A stretch of 42,215 nucleotides of DNA from JBKEDC01 sp047971925 (GCA_047971925.1 JBKEAC010000134.1:1-42215), one strand, 5' to 3'; positions 15,530 through 23,841 are shown, numbered from the stretch's first letter. A program made the numbers and translations. The notes: generated by a model from the letters alone, not told the origin.

Positions 15530-15564
15530 TATAAAAAAAAGGACTACCCTTCAGATAGTCCTTT
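15530..15564 (-). terminator. Terminator of the outer-membrane protein gene
   Basis: Stem AAAGGACTA / TAGTCCTTT with a 9-base loop. On the minus strand it runs into a T-run of about eight. It lies 27 bp past the stop codon at 15591. Confidence 0.85.
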
Positions 15565-15590
15565 CCCTTAAACGCTATTTCTTGAAAAGT

Positions 15591-16025
15591 TTAGAAAACA
15601 TATCGGATGTTAAATCCAAATCCTTCTGCATAGAAATTAGTATCCTCTAGCACCCAGAATGTAGGGCGATAGTCAATTCCTAATGCAATTGGCAAATCAG
15701 CAAAATGATATTCCAAACCCACTTCTCCCGAAACTCCTAATCCGAAATAACTATTATGCAAATACAATGATGGTCCGAAACCTGCATACCAATTGAATCC
15801 TTGAAAATCTGATAGCGGGCGATAAAGACAGTCCCAAAGAGCATCGATTCCTAAACCGCTTCCGAAATTCACATCGGCATGAATACGGCTAAATTGACCT
15901 AAGCCAAATATACCATCGACAGCGACATTGTTTTCGCCACCATTCCCAAAACGAATACCCACTTCTTGAGCATTCACTGTTGCAAATCCAACGACTGCAA
16001 CAAACATAAGCAATAACTTCTTCAT
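15591..16025 (-). CDS. Small outer-membrane beta-barrel protein
   Basis: A 144-residue secreted protein. Residues 1-19 form a signal peptide ending VNAQ. The rest alternates polar and hydrophobic residues with many Gly and aromatic residues and ends in RYVF, with the terminal Phe typical of beta-barrels inserted into the outer membrane. About eight strands would fit. No enzyme motif is visible, and the function is unknown. It is followed by its own terminator and appears to be a single-gene unit; I could not find a convincing promoter. Confidence 0.7.
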   Translation of the reverse strand: MKKLLLMFVAVVGFATVNAQEVGIRFGNGGENNVAVDGIFGLGQFSRIHADVNFGSGLGIDALWDCLYRPLSDFQGFNWYAGFGPSLYLHNSYFGLGVSGEVGLEYHFADLPIALGIDYRPTFWVLEDTNFYAEGFGFNIRYVF

Positions 16026-16234
16026 TTGTTTTTTTTTATTAATGATTATTTATAAGCAACTTCTCAACTTTGTTTTATCATTGAGGAGTTAATATTTTCC
16101 ATATTCAACATCTATGTTCAATTATTTGTTCAACAAAAACAATTCGTCTTCGAGAAATATTTCTGCAAGAAAATCATTTGTATAAACATAACTCTACTAA
16201 TTGCATGCTCTTATTGCGTTTTTTAAACTAAACT
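16026..16234. other. Intergenic, nothing assigned
   Basis: About 210 AT-rich bases between mutS and the barrel gene. A cluster of TTCAA/TTGAA-type words lies at 16099-16136. I see no terminator for mutS and no clear TAnnTTTG promoter for the barrel gene. Confidence 0.4.
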
Positions 16235-18859
16235 TCATTTAACCCCTGTAATTCGCTTAATATCGTTCAACTTATTCAGTGCCTCAATGGGAGTAAGTAA
16301 ATTAATATCTAGACTAGCAATCTCATCTCTTATAGCAGTGAGCACGGGGTCGTCAAGTTGAAAGAAACTCAATTGCAAGCCTTCACGTTGTTCCGAAACG
16401 GCATCGAGCGATTTGCTTAATCCTTCTTTTTGTCTATCGCCTTCCAATTGGAGTAAAATTTCATCGGCTCGCTTCACCACACTAGGCGGCATTCCCGCTA
16501 ATCGCGCCACATGAATACCAAAACTATGATTACTCCCTCCCCTCACTAACTTTCGCAAGAATATTATCTTCTTGCCTAGCTCCTTCACACTCACATTATA
16601 GTTTTTCACCCTCGAAAAGCTTTTCTCCATTTCATTGAGCTCATGATAGTGAGTTGCAAAAAGTGTTTTAGCCTTTGCTTGCGCATGTTCATGAATGTAT
16701 TCCACAATCGACCATGCAATCGAAATACCATCATAGGTTGAAGTTCCACGCCCCAATTCATCGAGCAAAATCAGACTTCTATCGGATATATTATTTAAGA
16801 TACTTGCTGCCTCATTCATTTCAACCATGAATGTCGATTCGCCTTGAGATATATTATCTGACGCGCCAACACGTGTGAAAATTTTATCTACATAGCCAAT
16901 GTTTGCCGATTTTGCAGGGACAAAGCTTCCCACTTGAGCCATCAGAACAATGAGGGCGGTTTGCCGAAGCAGTGCCGACTTACCCGCCATGTTCGGACCT
17001 GTAATGATAATGATTTGCTGGTCTTCTTGATTTAAAACCACATTATTGCTCACATATTCCTCGCCGATGGGCAATTGTCGTTCAATGACTGGATGCCTCC
17101 CCTCTTCAATTTCAATGCCCGTTGAACTGTTTATTTGTGGTCGCACATAATTATACATTAGTGCACTCGCCGCAAACGACCACATGCAATCAATTCGAGC
17201 TAAGATTACCGAATTAAGCTGAATGAGTTGAATGTAATCGGTTAAAGCCATTACCAAGTTTTGAAAAATACTAGCTTCGAGAGCAGCTATTTTTTCTTCA
17301 GCTCCAAGTATTTTACTTTCATACTCTTTGAGTTCTTCGGTAATATATCGTTCTGCACTCACTAAAGTTTGCTTTCTAATCCAATCGGTGGGAACTTTAT
17401 CTTTATGCGTGTTTCTTACCTCAATGTAATAGCCAAACACATTATTAAATGCAATTTTCAACGATGGTATTCCTGTTCTTTCCGATTCGCGATCTTGCAT
17501 TTGTTGCAGGTAGGTTTTCCCGGTGTTCGATAAGCTTCTCAACTCATCGAGCTCTGCCGATACTCCAGCTTTAATGACTGGTGCTTTGTGCATAATGCTC
17601 GGTGCCTCATCTAAAATTTCACGCACGATACGGTCTTTTATTGAGTTGCATGGGTTTAATTGTTCCGCTAAATGATTCAAACCTTGATGATCTACACTTT
17701 GCAACATCAGCTGAATCGGTTCGATTGCCATTAAAGCCTTACTCAACTGCACCAACTCTCTAGGATTTATTCTTCCCACAGCTACTTTAGAAATTAATCG
17801 CTCTAAATCGCCTATTTGGCACAATTGATTTTGCAAATCGAGCCTCAACACCGCATCTTCAATGAGATATTCCACCATCGACAAACGATCATTTATTGCT
17901 ACCACATCTTTCAAGGGCAAGGCAATCCATCGACGAAGCATGCGTGCTCCCATTGGCGTAATTGTTTTATCGAGCACATGCACCAATGTTTTTGCACCCT
18001 CATTAAATGAGCCAAAAAGCTCTAAGTTACGCACCGTGAATCGATCGAGCCAAACATATTTATCTTCTTCAATTCGCGATATTGCACTAATGTGCCCCAC
18101 TAGTTTGTGCTGCGTAATGTCGAGATAATGAAGCACTGCCCCCGATGAAATTATTGCCAATTCTAAATCCTGAATACCATAGCCTTTCAGGGTTTTCGTT
18201 TGGAAATGACGAAGTAATCTATCGGTTGCTGCATCCGATGTATAAATCCACTCATCGAGAGCAAAGGTATAGTGCTTATTGCCGAAATGCTGTTCAAATT
18301 CCTCGTTTGTTCCTTTCGGATAAAGCACCTCTTTAGGGGAAAAAGTGGTGAGTAGTTTATCAACATAATCAATTGAGCCTTGCGCCGTGATAAATTCTCC
18401 GGTGGAAATATCTAAGAAAGAAACACCAACTTCTTGCTTTCGCACATAAACCGATGCTAAAAAATTATTTTCTCTATTTTCAAGAATATTATCATTGATT
18501 GAAACTCCTGGAGTAACAAGCTCGGTTATTCCTCGCTTCACAATATTCTTGGTTTGCTTCGGATCTTCTAGTTGCTCACAAATAGCCACTCGTTGCCCAG
18601 CTCTTACTAATTTTGGCAGATACGTATCGAGTGCATGATAAGGAAATCCGGCAAGCTCAACAAAACTAGCCGCTCCATTAGCTCTTTTGGTGAGAGTGAT
18701 GCCTAATATATCGGCCGCCTTAATGGCATCTTCTCCAAAGGTTTCATAGAAATCGCCCACACGAAACAAAAGTATAGCTCCTGGATGTTTTTCCTTAATC
18801 GCATAGTACTGCTTCATGAGTGGAGTTTCCACATATTTCTTTTCGCTATTGCTTGCCAT
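16235..18859 (-). CDS. mutS: DNA mismatch repair protein MutS
   Basis: An 874-residue mismatch-recognition ATPase. Near the N-terminus GDFYETFGEDA carries the Phe-x-Glu that contacts the mismatched base. The connector, lever and clamp domains follow. The ATPase region has Walker A TGPNMAGKSALLRQ (about 608-621), Walker B with signature DELGRGTSTYDG, and the FATHYHEL motif. Length and order match MutS1. I start at 18859 (MASNSEKKYVETPLMKQY) rather than at an in-frame Met at 18937, because the consensus promoter at 18891-18923 lies between the two. It is divergent from recR. Confidence 0.95.
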   Translation of the reverse strand: MASNSEKKYVETPLMKQYYAIKEKHPGAILLFRVGDFYETFGEDAIKAADILGITLTKRANGAASFVELAGFPYHALDTYLPKLVRAGQRVAICEQLEDPKQTKNIVKRGITELVTPGVSINDNILENRENNFLASVYVRKQEVGVSFLDISTGEFITAQGSIDYVDKLLTTFSPKEVLYPKGTNEEFEQHFGNKHYTFALDEWIYTSDAATDRLLRHFQTKTLKGYGIQDLELAIISSGAVLHYLDITQHKLVGHISAISRIEEDKYVWLDRFTVRNLELFGSFNEGAKTLVHVLDKTITPMGARMLRRWIALPLKDVVAINDRLSMVEYLIEDAVLRLDLQNQLCQIGDLERLISKVAVGRINPRELVQLSKALMAIEPIQLMLQSVDHQGLNHLAEQLNPCNSIKDRIVREILDEAPSIMHKAPVIKAGVSAELDELRSLSNTGKTYLQQMQDRESERTGIPSLKIAFNNVFGYYIEVRNTHKDKVPTDWIRKQTLVSAERYITEELKEYESKILGAEEKIAALEASIFQNLVMALTDYIQLIQLNSVILARIDCMWSFAASALMYNYVRPQINSSTGIEIEEGRHPVIERQLPIGEEYVSNNVVLNQEDQQIIIITGPNMAGKSALLRQTALIVLMAQVGSFVPAKSANIGYVDKIFTRVGASDNISQGESTFMVEMNEAASILNNISDRSLILLDELGRGTSTYDGISIAWSIVEYIHEHAQAKAKTLFATHYHELNEMEKSFSRVKNYNVSVKELGKKIIFLRKLVRGGSNHSFGIHVARLAGMPPSVVKRADEILLQLEGDRQKEGLSKSLDAVSEQREGLQLSFFQLDDPVLTAIRDEIASLDINLLTPIEALNKLNDIKRITGVK

Positions 18860-18890
18860 TTGCTCTTGTCGATTATTATTTAACAATTTA

Positions 18891-18923
18891 CAAAGATAGT
18901 ATTTTGTGCGGAATGTCTTCAAA
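18891..18923 (-). promoter_or_regulatory. Promoter of mutS
   Basis: On the minus strand TTTG (18920-18923), 21 bp, then TATCTTTG (18891-18898). It sits about 32 bp upstream of the chosen mutS start and excludes the longer 5' extension. Confidence 0.75.
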
Positions 18924-18952
18924 CAATGCGCATTCATCTTGCTTCTTTTTTT

Positions 18953-18960
18953 TACCTTTG
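18953..18960 (+). promoter_or_regulatory. -7 element of recR
   Basis: TACCTTTG ends four bases before the recR ATG at 18965. If used, transcription would start almost at the start codon, giving a leaderless or nearly leaderless message. A clear -33 element is not visible. Confidence 0.5.
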
Positions 18961-18964
18961 TCTC

Positions 18965-19585
18965 ATGATTATAGATAAATTTCCTTCTAAGCTGCTTGAA
19001 AATGCCGTAAATGAATTTGCAAAACTTCCTGGCATTGGAAGAAAAACAGCTCTCCGCTTAGTTCTTCACATGTTGAAGCAAGAAACTCACGAGGTAGATA
19101 GCTTCGGCAATGCCATCATGCTTGCAAAGCACAACATTATGCATTGCAAAACATGTCATAATATTTCCGATAATGAGGTGTGCGAAATTTGTAGCCAGCC
19201 CGAACGTAGTGCTGATGTAATTTGTGTGGTGGAAAATATCAGAGATGTGATGGCCATTGAAAACACACATCAGTTCATTGGACTTTATCATGTGTTGGGA
19301 GGTATTATTTCACCAATGGATGGTGTGGGACCTGCCGATTTAGAAATTGCATCGCTCATTTCGCGTGTTGAAAGCGGAAGCGTGAGTGAAGTGATTCTGG
19401 CACTAAGCACCACCATGGAAGGCGACACCACCAATTTCTATATTTACAAGAAGCTCAAACCTCTTCAAGTGAAAGTTTCTACTCTTGCTCGTGGGGTTGC
19501 CATTGGCGATGAACTGGAATATGCCGATGAAATCACACTTGGTCGTTCAATTAAAAACCGCCTCGACTTTGAAAGTTCACTCTAA
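18965..19585 (+). CDS. recR: Recombination protein RecR
   Basis: A 206-residue DNA-repair protein that works with RecF and RecO to load RecA at gaps. The helix-hairpin-helix region FAKLPGIGRKTALRL is at about 17-31. The zinc finger C-x2-C...C-x2-C (CKTC, then CEIC) is at about 62-77. A Toprim domain follows with the DVICVVE segment. I chose the Met at 18965 because RecR proteins normally begin about 15-20 residues before LPGIG; the upstream Met at 18926 would add 13 hydrophobic residues. It is followed 39 bp later by an acetyltransferase gene and is divergent from mutS. Confidence 0.95.
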   Translation: MIIDKFPSKLLENAVNEFAKLPGIGRKTALRLVLHMLKQETHEVDSFGNAIMLAKHNIMHCKTCHNISDNEVCEICSQPERSADVICVVENIRDVMAIENTHQFIGLYHVLGGIISPMDGVGPADLEIASLISRVESGSVSEVILALSTTMEGDTTNFYIYKKLKPLQVKVSTLARGVAIGDELEYADEITLGRSIKNRLDFESSL

Positions 19586-19624
19586 AAAAACAACTCTCAA
19601 CTAATTTAAATTGATTACTCTATC

Positions 19625-20143
19625 ATGCATTTACAAACCGATAAAATCAAACTTCGCCCGCTTGAACCTGAAGACCTCGACTTGCTCTATGTGTGGGAAA
19701 ACGACACAACGCTGTGGGAAGTGGGCAATGCTCTTGTTCCGTTTTCTCGCTACATTTTAAAACAATATCTAGCCGATTCGCACCGCGATATTTTCGAAAC
19801 AAAACAACTTCGCCTTATTATTGAAAACAATGCACTTGAGCCTGTGGGGGCTATCGATTTATTTGACTTCGACCCTAATCATCGTCGAGCTGGAATGGGC
19901 ATTTTAATTCACTCCGATGCTCATCGCAGAAAAGGCTATGCCACCGATGCCATTATGCTCATGTGCCATTATGCTAAAGATATCCTCAACTTACATCAAA
20001 TCTATGTCGGAATCGGAGCTAATAACGCCTCGAGCATTGCCCTTTTTGAGCGTGCTCATTTCGTGCTTTCTGGAGTGAAAAAAGACTGGCTCCGCCGAAA
20101 CAACCATTGGGAAGACGAATTGATTTATCAGCTCATGTTTTAA
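19625..20143 (+). CDS. GNAT family N-acetyltransferase (RimJ/RimL-like)
   Basis: A 172-residue cytoplasmic acetyltransferase. The opening IKLRPLEPEDLDLLYVWEND is typical of the RimJ/RimL branch. The acetyl-CoA site follows the beta-4 strand with AHRRKGYATDAIMLMCHYA, corresponding to the R/Q-x-x-G-x-G/A pyrophosphate loop. The segment NNASSIALFERAHFVLSG is the usual C-terminal helix and strand. The substrate cannot be inferred; amino groups of proteins or polyamines are both known in the family. It is probably co-transcribed with recR. Confidence 0.85.
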   Translation: MHLQTDKIKLRPLEPEDLDLLYVWENDTTLWEVGNALVPFSRYILKQYLADSHRDIFETKQLRLIIENNALEPVGAIDLFDFDPNHRRAGMGILIHSDAHRRKGYATDAIMLMCHYAKDILNLHQIYVGIGANNASSIALFERAHFVLSGVKKDWLRRNNHWEDELIYQLMF

Positions 20144-20187
20144 GCTCAAGACACTCAACGAGCAACAATTGACGATTGAATTAGCTT

Positions 20188-20206
20188 CGATAAATTATCG
20201 GTTTTT
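20188..20206 (+). terminator. Weak hairpin between convergent genes
   Basis: CGATA / TATCG with a 3-base loop (20188-20200) is followed by GTTTTTC. It could help end the recR-acetyltransferase transcript, but the stem is short. Confidence 0.3.
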
Positions 20207-20234
20207 CAATGGACCTTTCACCAGAGCTGCATGC

Positions 20235-20954
20235 TTATTTCTTGCTGAGCAGCCGCTTACTTACTTCTTGCTGAAAAACCTCTTTATACATGTCGCCTAT
20301 CGGAATGCGAACTCCTTTTCCCACAATAATGTGGTTGCGCTCAATTTCATTAATCTTTTTAAGATTTACGATGAATGACCGATGAATACGCATGAAGCTA
20401 TCGGCAGGTAAAGCCTCTTCCATCTGTTTCATGCTACCCAGCGTTTTCAATGGCTGTTGCAACGATTGGAAAATGCACAAATATTCATTTAAGCTTTCAA
20501 TGTGCGTGATATCATCAATAGTTACTTTCACTGTTTTATATTCCGATTTCACGAACAAATAATCGTGTGCAAGCTTAACTTGATTATTCTGCTGCAAAGC
20601 AAAAAAATTACGTGCTTTTTCGGCAGAGCGCAAAAAATCAACATAACCAATCGGCTTCAACAAATAATCGAGAGCATCGACTTTAAAACCATCAATGGCA
20701 TATTCCGAATAGGCGGTAGTGAAAATAATTCGTGGTCCATTCACCAACGAACGCACAAAATCAAGCCCATTAAGTTCGGGCATATTAATATCAACAAACA
20801 ATAAATCTACGCTCATGCCACGCATTTTATCAATAGCTTCAATGGCATTTGAGCTGGTGGACACAAGCTCCAAAAAAGGGGTCTTTTCGATGTATTTTGC
20901 TAGCTGTGTTAACGCTAACGGTTCATCGTCGATTGCCATGCAACGGATGTTCAT
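20235..20954 (-). CDS. LytTR-type response regulator
   Basis: A 239-residue two-component response regulator. The receiver domain (1-120) has the acidic pair in AIDDEP, the phosphoacceptor Asp in LLFVDINMPELNG (about residue 54) and the conserved Lys in LLKPIGY. The C-terminal LytTR DNA-binding domain (about 140-235) has KTVKVTIDDITHIES and the FMRIHRSFIVNLKKI segment. It overlaps the kinase gene upstream by four bases (ATGA), so the two are certainly one unit. The regulated genes are unknown; LytTR regulators often control envelope or surface functions. Confidence 0.92.
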   Translation of the reverse strand: MNIRCMAIDDEPLALTQLAKYIEKTPFLELVSTSSNAIEAIDKMRGMSVDLLFVDINMPELNGLDFVRSLVNGPRIIFTTAYSEYAIDGFKVDALDYLLKPIGYVDFLRSAEKARNFFALQQNNQVKLAHDYLFVKSEYKTVKVTIDDITHIESLNEYLCIFQSLQQPLKTLGSMKQMEEALPADSFMRIHRSFIVNLKKINEIERNHIIVGKGVRIPIGDMYKEVFQQEVSKRLLSKK

Positions 20955-22090
20955 ACTTCAATAGGAATGATGAGTTCTACAGTATATTTTTCGGCTTCGG
21001 GTGTAATTGTCAAACGATAATTTTCCTTGAAAAGCAAAGATAATCTTTTGCGCAAATTATCTAAACCAACTCCCGAAAGTTCAATCGTATCATGCGAAAG
21101 ACTATTCTCCACTTCATAAATCAAATTCTTGCCCACAACCGAAAGATGTGCATGAATAAAAGCTCTTTTGCGAATGCCAACACCGTGTTTAAACGCATTT
21201 TCAATGAGTGTAATGAGCAGCAAGGGGGGAATAGAAACCGATGGTAATTCTTTCGGACAAGCCGTTATTATTTCTAAACTATCGGCATAGCGAATGCGCA
21301 TTAAAGCAATGTAGTTTTCAAGAAACACCATCTCTTTCGATAGTGGAACTAACGGATGATTGGCATCATAAAGCACATAGCGCATAATTTTCGATAGCTC
21401 AATGATTGCAAGTTTGGCTTGCTCACCATCAATATCAACAAGCGCATGAATGTTGTTGAGCGTGTTCATGAAAAAATGCGGATTGATTTGTGCTTTCAGA
21501 TAGTCGAGTTCGGCACGGAGTGTTTGATTTTTAAGTTCTTTAATTTGCTCTTCATCGCGAATTGATTTAAAGAGTAAGTAAATTGCAATGTTAAAACCGA
21601 TTATGAGAAGTGCGAAAATTAAATCGTTGATATGCGGACCAAACCAAAGGGAATCATGCTCTTTAAATCCAATTGCAGGGGCATGAGGTGGTTTAGCATC
21701 ATTTTCTTGTGGTGAGTAAAAAGTGGCAAACGGTGGTTTATCATCTTTTAAATGCCGGCTTAGTGGCATAATATTTTCGTCATTGTGCCGATGAAATTCA
21801 TCGTCGTGGGGCTTATTGGCATGTCGCCAAACAAAAACACCCAGCAATAGCAGCAAAACAGTCATGCAATAAAATCCGATTTTCTTACGCTTCAGAAAAA
21901 GTGGAATGCCCACAAAATTATTCAGCACAAAAAGAAGCATGAAAAGACTTAGCCATCGCAGGTGCTCCGCCATTAGCACCCACATTTCAATGTCTTCTTC
22001 TCGTGAACTAAAGAAGGGAATGAGTAATAATATCGCCCAAATGAGCAGATAAATCACTTGTTCTAGCAAAGCGTATTTCTGTCGTTTCAT
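20951..22090 (-). CDS. LytS/YehU-like sensor histidine kinase
   Basis: A 379-residue membrane kinase. Four hydrophobic segments lie at about 10-26, 42-66, 72-90 and 155-175, the last two separated by a His- and Asp-rich extracytoplasmic loop of about 60 residues. The loop (KPHDDEFHRHNDEN) could bind metal. The His_kinase domain has the phosphoacceptor His in LKAQINPHFFMNTLNNI and the ATP-binding N box LIENAFKHGVG, followed by the GVGLDNLRKRL G box. It phosphorylates the adjacent LytTR regulator. Confidence 0.9.
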   Translation of the reverse strand: MKRQKYALLEQVIYLLIWAILLLIPFFSSREEDIEMWVLMAEHLRWLSLFMLLFVLNNFVGIPLFLKRKKIGFYCMTVLLLLLGVFVWRHANKPHDDEFHRHNDENIMPLSRHLKDDKPPFATFYSPQENDAKPPHAPAIGFKEHDSLWFGPHINDLIFALLIIGFNIAIYLLFKSIRDEEQIKELKNQTLRAELDYLKAQINPHFFMNTLNNIHALVDIDGEQAKLAIIELSKIMRYVLYDANHPLVPLSKEMVFLENYIALMRIRYADSLEIITACPKELPSVSIPPLLLITLIENAFKHGVGIRKRAFIHAHLSVVGKNLIYEVENSLSHDTIELSGVGLDNLRKRLSLLFKENYRLTITPEAEKYTVELIIPIEV

Positions 22091-22147
22091 TATTTTAAAA
22101 TTGAGGGATAACTTGATTTCTTAGCTTGATTGCCTTATTTTCGATGC

Positions 22148-22155
22148 CAAATTTA
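22148..22155 (-). promoter_or_regulatory. Possible -7 element of the kinase-regulator operon
   Basis: On the minus strand TAAATTTG matches TAnnTTTG and lies about 58 bp upstream of the kinase start. No TTTG is seen at the -33 distance. Confidence 0.4.
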
Positions 22156-22293
22156 CAACAATTAAGCAGAAAAGACTCCTCTTGGTGTGGACTCCTTAGT
22201 TTTAAATGTTATCAGTTAAAGAATGATTGAACTTTAAACGAGCAAAAATCGTTGCTAAAACACTTCTTATTACAATATAAATACAAACTTAAC

Positions 22294-22538
22294 TTACCTC
22301 ATGCGGAAAAATGTGACCAATTAAGTTTGCTTAAAGCATGACATCAAAAAGTTCGACGACAAATAAGTTTGCTTAAAACACCATTTCAAAAAAAATATCG
22401 ACAAATAAGTTTGCTTATTTTAGCATTTCAAAAAAAATATGGACAAATAAGTTTGCTTATTTTAGCATTTCAAAAAAAATATAGACAAATAAGCTTGCTT
22501 AATTCAGCTCACGAAAAAAAATATCACCCAATAAGTCT
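22294..22538 (+). repeat. 42-bp tandem array (five full units plus one diverged)
   Basis: Units start at 22294, 22336, 22378, 22420, 22462 and 22504 with an exact 42-bp period. Units 3-5 are nearly identical (TTTCAAAAAAAATAT, then ACAAATAAG and TTTGCTTA or CTTGCTTA); units 1 and 2 are diverged. Only the A type is present; the B type with GAAGAAAAATA seen in copy 1 is missing. The frame equivalent to the long open frame of copy 1 is stopped in unit 1 and has no start codon, which argues against a protein product. Confidence 0.92.
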
Positions 22539-22547
22539 TTAGAAAAG

Positions 22548-22707
22548 ACCATATTGGACTCCTATATGGTAAAAACTAAGTTTATAAAAGAAAAAACAGG
22601 ACTCCTATATGGTAAAAAATGCAATCATAAAAGACCATATTGGACTCCTATATGGTAAAAACTAAACTGTAACGACGCATGATATGCGTCACATATATGG
22701 TAAAAAC
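22548..22707 (+). repeat. 43-bp tail repeats with inverted ACCATAT/ATATGGT
   Basis: ACCATAT (22548-22554) and ATATGGT (22564-22570) form an inverted repeat around TGGACTCCT, and the same arrangement recurs at about 22634-22656. The units are 43 bp apart. Within the last one GACGCAT-GAT-ATGCGTC (22674-22690) is a perfect 7-bp palindrome with a 3-base centre. Confidence 0.8.
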
Positions 22708-22816
22708 GTATCCATCCGACCAACTACATCTTTTTCACCGCTTGGAAATTCGTTTCCTTTGCGCACGTGAATAGGCTAGAAAAACGCAAGCAAACATCGA
22801 TGCGGAAGCATTATGA

Positions 22817-23050
22817 CATATAGCAACAAAAAACGCATTAAGCATTTACAACACATCAAAATTAGCTGATTATGCAAAATTTAACTCTGTTTTTGATGCT
22901 ATTTCACCAACAATGACTACATTTGACATCATGGATAGAGCCACGCAAATACAAATGCCCAACGGCGAAGTGGTTCAACATGCGGAATATGTGCCTTTCG
23001 GCGAAGTCTTCATCGAAGAACGCAACAATACTTGGAATACACCTAGATAG
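22817..23050 (+). pseudogene. Rhs/YD-repeat protein remnant
   Basis: An open stretch without a credible start; the first Met is at 22913. It encodes TTFDIMDRATQIQMPNGE, which resembles an Rhs YD repeat (TxYDxLDRxT...PDG). This runs straight into QHAEYVPFGEVFIEERNN, the hallmark just before the Rhs-associated core of Bacteroidota proteins. The frame stops after TWNTPR, where intact proteins continue into the core (PYLFNGKE...). About 45 residues remain of a protein that normally exceeds a thousand. It appears to be an internally deleted, C-terminally truncated relic. No toxin or immunity gene follows. Confidence 0.8.
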
Positions 23051-23051
23051 G

Positions 23052-23090
23052 TTCCATTAGTCCCCCTAAAACGGCCTCTTTCTAATGGAA
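23052..23090. repeat. Inverted repeat after the Rhs remnant
   Basis: TTCCATTAG (23052-23060) and CTAATGGAA (23082-23090) are perfect 9-bp inverted copies around a 21-base centre, directly after the stop codon of the relic. There is no T-run. It may be a scar of the rearrangement or an operator near the sigma-factor promoter. Confidence 0.55.
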
Positions 23091-23143
23091 TCTATCGATT
23101 GAATTTAAGAGTGCTACAAACACATACATTTCCAAAAAAAAAT

Positions 23144-23151
23144 TATTTTTG
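23144..23151 (+). promoter_or_regulatory. -7 element of the sigma-factor gene
   Basis: TATTTTTG matches TAnnTTTG and ends 19 bp before the ATG at 23171. This supports the internal start over an in-frame Met at 23099. The -33 region is not clear. Confidence 0.5.
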
Positions 23152-23170
23152 CATTTTAAACATATTTCAA

Positions 23171-23725
23171 ATGACACGAAATGTCGATTCGTATAAAATC
23201 CAACAAATTGCATTAGGAGACCATGATGCTTTCCATTGGATTTTTTTGAAATATCATCCTCGTGTAAAGTTATTTATTAATCAAATCATCAAATCGGAAA
23301 GTATTGCCGAGGAATTATCTCAAGATATATTTTTGAAAGTGTGGACATCGCGTGAGGAATTGCCAAACCTTCGCTCGTTTGATGCCTATTTGTTTCGAAT
23401 GTCGAAAAATACAGCTTTAAACTACCTTTCACACAAATATGTGGAAGATTCATACTCCACAAACAACCAAAGCTCTGCTGCAAGTTTCTCACCCGAAGAA
23501 GAGTATTATGCCAAAGAGTTAGAACTCTTAATTCAATTGACTATCGACAGAATGCCCGATCAACGGCGGAAAATTTATCTCATGAGTAGAGATGAAAATA
23601 TGGAAACTGTTCAAATTGCGCAAACATTAGGTCTAACAAAAAAAACAGTACACAATCAGATAAGCCTTGCACTGAAAGATATTCGCGGGGTCATATTAAT
23701 GATATTTCTATTTTTTTGCGTATAA
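23171..23725 (+). CDS. ECF RNA polymerase sigma factor (FecI-like)
   Basis: A 184-residue extracytoplasmic-function sigma factor of the Bacteroidota type that accompanies FecR and TonB-dependent transporters. Region 2 (about 20-85) includes AEELSQDIFLKVWTSREEL. Region 4 (about 120-170) includes MPDQRRKIYLMSRDENMETVQIAQTLGLTKKTV-type sequence, the -35 recognition helix-turn-helix. The hydrophobic C-terminal tail (VILMIFLFF) is common in this group. It should direct transcription of the SusC/SusD genes downstream when released by the neighbouring FecR protein. I start at 23171 because the -7 promoter element lies between this Met and the earlier one. Confidence 0.9.
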   Translation: MTRNVDSYKIQQIALGDHDAFHWIFLKYHPRVKLFINQIIKSESIAEELSQDIFLKVWTSREELPNLRSFDAYLFRMSKNTALNYLSHKYVEDSYSTNNQSSAASFSPEEEYYAKELELLIQLTIDRMPDQRRKIYLMSRDENMETVQIAQTLGLTKKTVHNQISLALKDIRGVILMIFLFFCV

Positions 23726-23794
23726 AGCAGAACGGGGGTTTCGTTATATCACATTATTTTCTATTTTTTTTCTAAAAAATATACCTTTTAGTCG

Positions 23795-23813
23795 GGAACA
23801 ATGCCATAGTTCC
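23795..23813. repeat. Short inverted repeat before fecR
   Basis: GGAAC and GTTCC are separated by nine bases, 29 bp upstream of the FecR start codon. It could be a transcript hairpin or part of a sigma-dependent control region. The evidence is only the symmetry. Confidence 0.3.
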
Positions 23814-23841
23814 TTGTCTTAAAGATATATTTTATGAAAAG

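Larger units (their letters stand above)
22240..22707 (+). repeat. Modular intergenic repeat element, copy 2
   Basis: The same three-part plan as at 4840-5337. The leader is recognisable from about 22240 (CGAGCAAAAATCG, GCTAAAACACTTC, ending CTTAACTTACCTCATG). The 42-bp array occupies 22294-22538. The tail begins with the GTCTTT/AAAAGAC hairpin (22534-22548) and is itself expanded: a unit with GGACTCCTATATGG recurs at 22556, 22599 and 22642 (43-bp spacing) and a partial one ends at 22706. The left part of the leader is more diverged than in copies 1 and 3. It lies between divergent genes. Confidence 0.75.

Noticed and set aside
18860..18937. Upstream in-frame start of mutS
   Set aside because: The mutS promoter lies within this interval and MutS proteins normally begin near the 18859 Met.
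22700..22816. Further Rhs gene sequence upstream of the relic
   Set aside because: Reading all three plus frames by eye gave no YD-repeat or core motif; a stop at 22814 limits the open stretch.
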